From: Arthonia radiata
Lineage: Eukaryota > Ascomycota > Arthoniomycetes > Arthoniales > Arthoniaceae
DNA: 64,000 nt
Direction of reading: 5' to 3'
Assembly: GCA_002989075.1 (NCBI GenBank)
Contig: PSQN01000006.1
Span: 1,997,018-2,061,017 of the forward strand
Shown here: one piece after another, positions 56,119 to 64,000 of the stretch
How positions within the stretch are numbered: position 1 is the first letter of the stretch
How the letters are laid out: every line of letters starts with the position of its first letter
Notes under the pieces: generated by a model
Told to the model about the DNA's origin: nothing
Seen by the model: only the letters and a program-made list of their open reading frames with translations
Databases searched by the model: none
Translations under genes and position numbers: made by a program

Positions 56119-59008
56119 ATGGCCGACCTGAGTTCCAGGACGCTGTTGCCGGACGGCACACCAGGATATAACTTCATCAACGCAACTCAACCCGAGTCAA
56201 GAGAGAAGCACAAGAGTAAGCACCGCTTTGGAGGAGAGCTATCATCTCTACGACTATGGCTGACGTCTACTGACAGACTATGTTTTTGTCGACGAGCACA
56301 ATCGCCACCGCCGGCTCAAGGGTAGGGCCTTGATGATGCACCGTGGTTGTCCTTCAGTGACACTGACCGACCTTTAGTCATGCGAGCATGCGCTGCCTGT
56401 CGTCGCCGTAAGATCAAATGTGACGCAGCTACTACCAATACTTGGCCTTGTGGGCCATGCGTCAAGCAGCAGCTCGAGTGTATTCCACCGTCTTCCGATA
56501 AAGAAGGTCAAGACGATGCGCCATCTGAGGATCCCAAGCCGACGCGGTTCCAAGCCTATCACCACAGTACGTCCAGCACTGGAGGCGACAATGTCGCCAC
56601 CTTTCAGCAACAAGTCCATGTGCCAGCATCATATGCATACGGCTCAAGCATACCGAGTGCGACATCGACCTTTTTCGATGGAAGCGTCACTGGCAGCTCT
56701 GTTCATCCAGGGCCACTTGAACATGAAAGCATGACGCCCATCACACCTCATGGGTTCACTCCCCAGAACTTCCACCCAACACCATATCAATCCCAGCATA
56801 GTCCGTCTGTCGCATCGGGATCTGGCGCGTCCCGCAAGAGCGATACGCCTGATGCTGAGCTCGCCGATGTGCTGCGTGAGCTGAAAATTGATCAAGGCGG
56901 TGTCGGTGAGTATACAGTCTTTCGCTCAATGCAACCTCACACTAACACTCCAGTAGCTCCATATATAGCCAACCAGCAGACTATGGGTGAAGTGCCAGCT
57001 GTGGAAGAGCAGGAACCACCTTTACCGCCACCTCAGAATTATCCTAACTCCACGGTACGGATACCAGTGGAAATGATGCCGTCTGATCAGGTGGCCACTA
57101 GGTATTTCGAATACTTTTTTAGCAATATCCATCCTTACGTCCCTGTCATCAACCGAGCCGCACTCTATCATGCTTGGCAAGTAGATCGGTTTTCCATACC
57201 ACCACTCATTCTGGACGGCATCTTCGCCTGTTCGACTCACACACTTGGTCACATGGAGGAGCGAAGCCGATGGCTAGCGCTGGCAGCTCGTAAGTGCAGA
57301 CCACTCCTACGATGACGAACTCTTTTAACAAGTAACAGGCCATGAAGAGAATTTCAGAGACATGCCACGGCTGAGTACCATTCAAGGACTCATCCTTGTG
57401 ATGAAAGCCCGCGAATCAGCGCCCAAACGGGGCTACTACTACCGCTCTTGGATGACGATCCAGTTCATGACACAAATGGGCCGAGATCTAGGTCTGCACA
57501 CCCACAATAGATCGCACGTCCAAGGCAAGCCATGTGACTTAGATGTCCACGAATGTGTTCTCAAAACACGCATCTGGCACACTCTATTCCAAATGGAGCT
57601 GATGGTCGGTGGACCTCAAGGTCGCTATGACTTCAGCGTGGATCTCGATACCGTCAATCTGCAGGTTCCACAATCCATGCCTGGTCTCGACTTCTCGGAG
57701 CTGAAGATCACTCAAGATCAGACATACTTTGTCAAACTCGTCCACAACGTGAGACGGACCGCGACAGTATATATTCGTATCAAACAAACAGATGGCGACT
57801 GCGCGACCGACGAAGAGTTCACAGGACACAACGAGAACTATTTGAGACTTGGTGGGGAGTTCCCAGCGCACTTACAGGTCAAGTATCCCGAAGATGGCTC
57901 ACCACCCTCCATTCCTTTCCACTTCGTCGCAAATTTACAGGCGTATCACCTGCTCAGTGAAATCATGCACTACAGACCTCAACTCGAGATGAACGGCAAG
58001 TACGACGACAAATCCTGGAAAGACATTATGGCACTCTGTCACAACGACGCGACAAAGATCTGTAGGTTACATGAAGCCATACTTCAAAATTTCGGTCTCA
58101 ATGGCCTCCTGTGCATGCTTCGAGGTATTAACACCACGATCTACACCATCCTCAGTTGCACGCTACTCCATCTTGTCGCCATCACATCTCCAGACCCCGT
58201 CCTCAACGAAAAGGCCAAAGACTTCTTCACCCGGCACATGCGCATCCTGGAACAATGTTCCAGCTCTTGGCCAGTGCCCCAAGTCCAGGTCCAAATCGAG
58301 TCGCTGAGACAAGCCTTTTCAGCGGACCTCAACAGACCCTTCGAGCTACGCCAGAACTTCCCGTTCGGGAGTCCGCATCCAAGCTCAGAAGGGGCAACGC
58401 CACCCCACGATTCAGCGTTCATGACCCAAGCTCATCCCACTGGACGCCAGAGCTACTCGGGATCTTTCGATGCGACACCCATCACGCCGCCGCAAACGAC
58501 CATCCCAGGCAGTCAAGACATGATGGCATCCGCCAGACTCGGTAGCCTCGCGGGTATTGAGTCCGCTTACTCACCAACATCTGCGACACAGTGGGACCCG
58601 TCGCGTGTCTTCGACCGGTGGCACATCGCGTTCAATCCAACACATCTCGAGTCGCCCTCGCCCGGCATACAAGCCAGTGCTATGCACCACGCTTCACTCG
58701 CGCCAACATCCACTCCAATCTACCATACTCACCCTCAACAGAATCAGCATCAGGGATATTTCCACGGGCAACAAAATTTGTCTGCGACGAGTCCCACAAA
58801 TATCTCGCCCACTTTTACAAATCATATGGGTCAGCAGGGGCAAGGCTATCTTACACAAGGGCCTGCTACTACGCCGTCAGGATATGGCGCCGGCATGCAG
58901 CCATATGTCACGCCGAGCATGTGGCAAGATGCTGTTGCTCAAAGTTCTGGGTGGAAGCGGCGGCACGAGAGTGGTGACTCCGGTACGAGCTTCAAGCGGA
59001 TGCGATGA
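56119..59008 (+). CDS. Zn2Cys6 transcription factor with fungal-specific TF domain
   Basis: Exons 56119-56215, 56277-56321, 56378-56905, 56954-57289, 57339-59008; 891 residues. The binuclear cluster has Cys 52, 55, 62, 72, 75 and 82 (C-x2-C-x6-C-x9-C-x2-C-x6-C; CAACRRRKIKCD...WPCGPC). Just before it, NYVFVDEHNRHRRLK is encoded partly by a 45-base exon and looks like a conserved DNA-binding extension. The middle-homology (fungal TF) domain spans about 240-560: YFEYFFSNIHPYVPVINRAA, RDMPRLSTIQGLILVMKARE, MGRDLGLHTHNRS. The C-terminal 200 residues are Gln/Pro/Thr-rich, activation-like, ending SFKRMR. The 48-base intron 56906-56953 has perfect signals (GTGAGT, CTAAC, CAG) but is also in frame, so a 16-residue-longer isoform is possible. 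Target genes unknown. Confidence 0.88.
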
Positions 59009-59759
59009 AAAGAAGTGGACGGCCATTCAACAACTTGGCGCTGCTTCAATCTATGCAATGACGCCCTGACGTCTAAGTCGTAAGCCCAGTCGGCCCACTC
59101 AACTCTCCAACTCCGTCACCAACTCCGTCACAGCACTCGACTGGTCGAGTGAGACCAGATTTGCCAACAGTTCGTCGAAGTTGCCGCAATTTGCAGGCTT
59201 GTGTGACAGGTACTGGTAACTTTCTACGGCTCCAAACGAGACCATCACCTCTTTTGATATGATTTGCCGGCGATAGCCGTGCACAGGAATCCTGAGATGG
59301 CTTGACTACGTCCTTTCGACAGCTTCTCCGTATCGGCCACACGATCCCTCAAGTGGACCTTCCACTAGCATGCGCCCCATGCTCTCACCTGAGCCTGGAG
59401 GTCAGCACGTTGCTTACACACGAAAGCGATCTACACAAAATGTCGGCAGCCAAATTATAACAGCGCCAGCCATCACTCTACCCGAGTGCTCGCCGCGAAA
59501 ACACTAGACATCACAAGCTGGCCGGAACAGCTCTCAATTTACCGAAATATATCCCACATCTACCACCGCTTACGAGCTGAACATCTATGAGGGAAAGGAG
59601 TTCGGATAAGTTTACGATCACGATATAAGAGTCATGTGTAGCATTAAATGAAGATCATGGCCATCTCCTCAAACGCCTCCTTCACTGAGAGCATCCGAGC
59701 CTTATGATATGCGCTTCATTCACACGTTGTTTCCCACCGTTTCACTACACTATGTCGTA
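59009..59759. other. Convergent gap with a possible gene fragment
   Basis: 751 bases between the Zn2Cys6 gene and VPS8 stops. On the minus strand, 59312-59099 is an open stretch with protein-like composition (RIPVHGYRRQIISKEVMVSF, CGNFDELLANLVSLDQ, ending TELVTELES). It lacks a start codon but has possible acceptors at its head (ACGTAG, ATCTCAG). It may be the last exon of a small gene or a remnant. The remainder is featureless. Confidence 0.3.
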
Positions 59760-62700
59760 TCAGTGGCATATCAAACACCTATACCCCGTCCTTCCTTGCT
59801 CGCCATCCGCCTTTAGTCCCCTAACTTTCATGCCCTCCTCCAAACACCTCACATGGAACAGATGCCCACACGCAAGACTCACCAAGCTCTTTCCCTGCTC
59901 GCTCTCTTCACCTGTATGGGCACCAGACCTTTCTCTGCCTTTCCCTTTTACGCCACCGTCACTCGCCGTCCTCTTGTCCTCCGTCTCACGCCTCCGTCTC
60001 CCCGCCCAATCATCCCAGATCTGCTCTCCCGCGCCAATGCCCCACGTTCGCTCCCCACACTTCCCGCAGGCCCTCCCGCTCGGTCGCCAGCCCCGCTTTC
60101 GCGCAGTCACGACCTCGCTGTATTCGGTGAATACGTCTTTTGAGAGGAGTTTGTATGATAGTGAGAGTAGGGAGGCGGAGAAGGCGTGCGCGGCGAAAAT
60201 GGAGTCGAGGATTGGGAGGAGCGTGGATGTAGACGATGGTGAAGCGGTGGAGGAAGTGGTTGCGGAGAGGTGCGCGAGGAAGGACCGAAGGATGGGCAGG
60301 AGGCGTGGTGGTTGTCCGGGGGTTGGGTGAGGAGAGTCGGGGGTCTGCTGGGTGGGAGGTGCCGGTGAAGCGGTCGTAGCTGCGAGAAGAGCGGTGAAGA
60401 TGTCGTGGACGCAGCGGCGGATGCGGTCGTCGTGGTCTTTCAGCGCCTGGGCTTCGGCTTGGGTGGAGCTATTAAGGGCAGCAGAGAAGTCGCGGGAAAC
60501 TTCGGTGAGGGTGTTCGCGAGGTCGAGCCAGAGCTGCTCGGTGCCGGTGAGTACGGTGTCTGTGAGATCGTTGGCCTTGAGCTTGGAAGTCTTGGATTGC
60601 GGATGTTGATTCTCTTTTGCATTGGCTGAAGAGTTGGCTGATGCGCCGCCTTGACATAACCAGATGCCCATCTTCGTATATCTCTCGACTTCCAAGCTAA
60701 GACCATGTAATGTATGCTGTTGTCCTGTCTCGATCGTGCCGCTCAAGGCTGTCTCAAGCGAGTAGATATGTTTGATCAGGCGGTCCATAGCCTCACGCTG
60801 CAACCCTTCGCTTGCCATGAGCACCACTGCCCCATCGATGACGCCGGTGCGCTCCATTACAGGTAGCACGGACTCTAGCTTCAGCGGGGAGGACCCGGCA
60901 GTGGTCACATAGTCGGATACGTGCGCCGGTTGAAATTGGCACATCAGCTCGATGTAGTCCATTTGATGTTGCTCGATGAAGCCGGTCGCTTCCGGTCGTT
61001 TAAGCATGCCAGCGTCGTTTCCGGGCTCGAGCAAGGCTTGCAGGAAGAGAAACCGCGCTTGCTCGGCATCCTCGAGCTTCTCATATACTGCCTGTAAAAG
61101 ATCCGGCGAGGAAGCTTGCAGAGTCGTAGCTGTCCGAGTCACGTCTAAACCTACCAGATTCTTCGCGTGGTCAGCAATCATTGTCTTCACGTCACGCTGC
61201 TGACGCTGACTGATTCCTAGCGACGGACGAAAGCAGTCCTGTATAGCGTTGAATACGTCCTCCGGCTCTTCGTCATCCTCAAAATACGTTTCAAGCCATT
61301 TCGAAAATTGCCTGTCAGCTTTGTACGCTGCCTTGACAACCCGATAGAATCGAGCTTGCTCGAACAAAGGTATCAAGGTCTGAATATCGGACGGCCGAAA
61401 GACAGAGAGCAGATACTCGACAGATAGCTGACATTCATTGACAATATCAGCATCTGGTGGACTACACAGCTCTGTCAGGATGTTCTGGAGGGTCCGCCCA
61501 GGAAGCAGCATATATTGAGGGTACTTGGGCAAATTTCGGGCAAGGAATATGTCAAGATAGATGCGATCGGTAATGTCGTAGTCTGCGGAGGCCAGAACGT
61601 CAAGCAGTATATTTATGATCCGTTGCCGATTGATTGAGAACGATGTCCGCTCGAGTTGGTCGTCTTCATCTTCAGAGGAATCATCGGATGCTTTGTCGTT
61701 AAGGTAAGGATCCTCAAACGCTTCATTGAGGATGCTCATGAAGTCCGCTGCAGAGAAGGAGAGAATCGATCTCAGTGGCGTATAGCGGGTAGAGGCAAAG
61801 AGGTACCGGTACATCGCCGCCTGGGCCTCCTCTGCGTCTCTCTCATTCATTTCGCTACCTTCCGGATAGACGCGCCCGGTCATGATGTAGGCCATGTATG
61901 GAAACATCTTCATAGCAGATTGATGCCGCTCAAAGTCCTCAACGTCGTTCTCCCCAACGTCAGCGACCTCTTCCGCTACTCGAATTAGTTCTGCGAGAGG
62001 AGCCACATAGTCTTCCACGGCCTGATTCCACACGTAGATGAACGCGTCAAAAAGGTTAAGCTGCTTGCACAGCGACGTGACTTGATCAATGTCTAGCGTG
62101 GAGGTGTCGAGGGACACGAGCATCTCTTGCAAACGCTGAGCCATTCCAAGCGAGGCGTACCAGTTCATCATGTCTTTCAATGCTTCCGTTGGTACGCTTG
62201 TGACTTGTTGCTGAACAACGCGAGGCTCAAGAGCGTGGAAGAACGAATCTTGACATGAAGCATCTGCATACCACTCATACACTTCATCAAAGAGATAGCC
62301 AACCTCGTTCATCTCAATGCATGCCGTAAAGATGGGCTCGACAAGCTCTTGCAGAGCCGAACGGAGATCTTTTCCAAGCTCGTCAGATTCGTCCATCTTG
62401 AACGTGTAGCGCAACGCTGCAGAAATCATCTGAAGGAGCCGCTCCTTCACCATCGGGTGGCGGGCTGAATCTTCCTCCGGCAAGCCAACCGTCACCTTGT
62501 CAGCACTTCCATTGTAGTATATGGTAGCAAGCTCAATAGCATCAAGCAGCCGGCCTGCTTCCATCATAGCCACAAGACGGTCTGCCCAATTGGAAAGCGT
62601 GCCCATAGACACGTCACTCGCGTCAAGTAGGAACATTCTGCTTTTGTATGCCTTGAAGCTCATGGTGTACGCGTCTGGCACCACGCCATGCATGGTCTTG

Positions 62701-64000
62701 TCCTCTTGATCTGCCTTGCTCACAAGGGGCTCAAGCTGCCGCGAGAACAAGTCGCGATGATAGATATGTCTCGGATTCAGATCTGACGTGTCCGTTACAT
62801 GCATTGTCTGATCCTCTAAAATCACGAGACGCTGTGTGATTGTAAGCAGCGCTATCACAGACCGGCTGATCCATTGGACAGCAACAATGGCTTCTTCGCT
62901 CTTCCAATGCCTCCGGACGTGGAAATGCAATGGCGGTCGCTTCTCGTCGTCATCTTCGCTTAGCTCTTCGGGTTCTATCTCAAGGACTGAAAGGATATTG
63001 GACCAGCAGTACGCAAGCTTAGACCGTGCAACCTTGAGAGCAGACCCATCTTTTGAGGTCTTGAGCTTCACCGCGGGAAACCAGGCGAGGCAGCCAGTCA
63101 TCGCTCCATGCGCGGCAGCTACTTTCGTTCGAGCAGTCTTGAACTGCGTTTGAGCTACCGGAGTCGTCGAGACAATGACCAAGAGATATGGGGTCAGCAA
63201 GCCTGTGATGCCCATATCATCAGTCGCTTGTACAATGTTGCCCAGCGGGAGAGGCGCGAAAGCCAGAACGGTACTCGGTCTCAGAGTTGGTAGATTTGCT
63301 GAACTGGCCTGAGGATATCTGCCAAGCAGTCGCGTCGTCCTGACTGTACGTCCGACTGCTCCTAATCCTCTTGTTGCAAGATGTGAGAATGCCATGCCGC
63401 TATCATCAGCTGACACTAATGCAGTATGCCGCGTTCCTAAGAAGCCGACATGAAGCACTGCCTGATCTGATACGTGTCCATCCCCGGACCGTTCGGCTAA
63501 TCGCTTGCGAGAAAGTGGCGGTATAGTCAAGAAGGGGTTCGCGGAGCTGCCAAGGTCCCATGTAAAAATGAAACCGCTTATATGTCCCGCTGCGACGGTC
63601 GTGTGGTCAGCAGAAATTGCCAGCGCGGAGACTGCTCCGCATTCTGCTGCAGGCGTCCCTTGACCGATGATACTCTTCAAGTTTTGTTGGTAGTCGAAAA
63701 GCATGACCAAGCCTTTTGAGGTACCCACAACGATGGACACGCCAATCGCGAGGTATGTCGGCGCACCAAATGCGCGCCTCCCAGCCTCTGAGAAAAGCTT
63801 CGAGGAAACTTTGCGCAGTTTGGTCCACCGAATGACTTCCCATGGTTTCTGCTCCTCGTCGGTACCGTCCGCTGACGCCGATGCTGTGGTGATCTGGCTG
63901 GACGTAGATGACTGTCGCGAGTGCGCGGTCAGGAAAGCTGGTGAGGCGGCGCGAAGAGTCGCGAGGGACGAAATGGATGCGTTCCGGGCCTGTGCCCGCC
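59760..64000 (-). CDS. VPS8: CORVET subunit VPS8, 5' end beyond window
   Basis: Vps8 is the Rab5-binding subunit of the CORVET tether on early endosomes. The frame is open from the right edge to a stop at 59760, at least 1413 residues without introns, and the true start lies outside. A Ser/Thr-rich segment leads to PWEVIRWTKLRKVSSKLFSE and a WD-like propeller: SIVVGTSKGLVMLFDYQQN, VSALAISADHTTVAAGHISG, FIFTWDL, ALVSADDSGMAF. A long alpha-solenoid follows (for example ALRYTFKMDESDELGKDL, LLDVLASADYDITDRIYLDI). The C-terminal RING is split by a low-complexity insert: CGKCGERTWG ... LACGHLFHVRCLEEG ... YRCLICH. The Pro/Ser/Thr tract near 60150-60400 is probably disordered. Confidence 0.93.
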   Translation of the reverse strand, partial: RAQARNASISSLATLRAASPAFLTAHSRQSSTSSQITTASASADGTDEEQKPWEVIRWTKLRKVSSKLFSEAGRRAFGAPTYLAIGVSIVVGTSKGLVMLFDYQQNLKSIIGQGTPAAECGAVSALAISADHTTVAAGHISGFIFTWDLGSSANPFLTIPPLSRKRLAERSGDGHVSDQAVLHVGFLGTRHTALVSADDSGMAFSHLATRGLGAVGRTVRTTRLLGRYPQASSANLPTLRPSTVLAFAPLPLGNIVQATDDMGITGLLTPYLLVIVSTTPVAQTQFKTARTKVAAAHGAMTGCLAWFPAVKLKTSKDGSALKVARSKLAYCWSNILSVLEIEPEELSEDDDEKRPPLHFHVRRHWKSEEAIVAVQWISRSVIALLTITQRLVILEDQTMHVTDTSDLNPRHIYHRDLFSRQLEPLVSKADQEDKTMHGVVPDAYTMSFKAYKSRMFLLDASDVSMGTLSNWADRLVAMMEAGRLLDAIELATIYYNGSADKVTVGLPEEDSARHPMVKERLLQMISAALRYTFKMDESDELGKDLRSALQELVEPIFTACIEMNEVGYLFDEVYEWYADASCQDSFFHALEPRVVQQQVTSVPTEALKDMMNWYASLGMAQRLQEMLVSLDTSTLDIDQVTSLCKQLNLFDAFIYVWNQAVEDYVAPLAELIRVAEEVADVGENDVEDFERHQSAMKMFPYMAYIMTGRVYPEGSEMNERDAEEAQAAMYRYLFASTRYTPLRSILSFSAADFMSILNEAFEDPYLNDKASDDSSEDEDDQLERTSFSINRQRIINILLDVLASADYDITDRIYLDIFLARNLPKYPQYMLLPGRTLQNILTELCSPPDADIVNECQLSVEYLLSVFRPSDIQTLIPLFEQARFYRVVKAAYKADRQFSKWLETYFEDDEEPEDVFNAIQDCFRPSLGISQRQQRDVKTMIADHAKNLVGLDVTRTATTLQASSPDLLQAVYEKLEDAEQARFLFLQALLEPGNDAGMLKRPEATGFIEQHQMDYIELMCQFQPAHVSDYVTTAGSSPLKLESVLPVMERTGVIDGAVVLMASEGLQREAMDRLIKHIYSLETALSGTIETGQQHTLHGLSLEVERYTKMGIWLCQGGASANSSANAKENQHPQSKTSKLKANDLTDTVLTGTEQLWLDLANTLTEVSRDFSAALNSSTQAEAQALKDHDDRIRRCVHDIFTALLAATTASPAPPTQQTPDSPHPTPGQPPRLLPILRSFLAHLSATTSSTASPSSTSTLLPILDSIFAAHAFSASLLSLSYKLLSKDVFTEYSEVVTARKRGWRPSGRACGKCGERTWGIGAGEQIWDDWAGRRRRETEDKRTASDGGVKGKGRERSGAHTGEESEQGKSLVSLACGHLFHVRCLEEGMKVRGLKADGEQGRTGYRCLICH

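Overview
This window is nuclear DNA of a filamentous ascomycete (Pezizomycotina; a Dothideomycete is my guess from gene style, not proven). The evidence is gene structure: short 45-160 bp GT-AG introns with CTAAC/CTGAC-like branch sites, intergenic gaps of 0.3-2 kb, and fungal-only or fungal-typical families (RAX2, TVP38, TVP23, HAP3, a Zn2Cys6 factor, VPS8, SNU114, SEC20). I see no tRNA, rRNA, transposon, virus-like element or CRISPR array. Exon joins below were derived by hand. For each spliced model I checked that exon lengths keep the frame and that splice sites are GT-AG, or flagged where they are not.

Layout. 0-6.8 kb: the 5' part of a coiled-coil protein running off the left edge, eIF4A, an F-box/JmjC protein divergent from it, and Golgi TVP38. 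6.8-15.7 kb: the cortical polarity protein RAX2, a 2.1 kb gap, a LanC-like protein and the DNA glycosylase OGG1. 16-20.6 kb: four tandem, same-strand BTB/POZ genes sharing one exon plan. 21-27.1 kb: a short-chain dehydrogenase, an orphan protein, an aldehyde dehydrogenase and prefoldin subunit 2. 28.9-35.6 kb: HAP3 (CCAAT-binding factor), TVP23, a citrate-lyase-beta-like enzyme and an inorganic pyrophosphatase with a probable mitochondrial presequence form. 35.7-45.5 kb: a disordered conserved fungal protein, a glycine-rich RRM protein, a ChaC-type gamma-glutamylcyclotransferase with a 5-base microexon, mitochondrial ribosomal protein mL53, SEC20 and a small gene with a candidate GC-AG intron. 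46.8-64 kb: a secreted GH16 glucanase, SNU114, acetyl-CoA acetyltransferase, CIA2, a Zn2Cys6 transcription factor and most of VPS8, which runs off the right edge.

Most genes are unrelated housekeeping functions: translation, splicing, Golgi/ER and endosomal traffic, mevalonate entry, Fe-S delivery. They form no pathway cluster. Several gene pairs are head-to-head, with CCAAT boxes visible in two of the shared promoters. The most unusual things are at gene-structure level: the BTB array with one paralogue that seems to have turned an intron into coding sequence, the ChaC microexon, the two-start pyrophosphatase, a possible alternative N terminus in HAP3, and a KDEL tail on SEC20.
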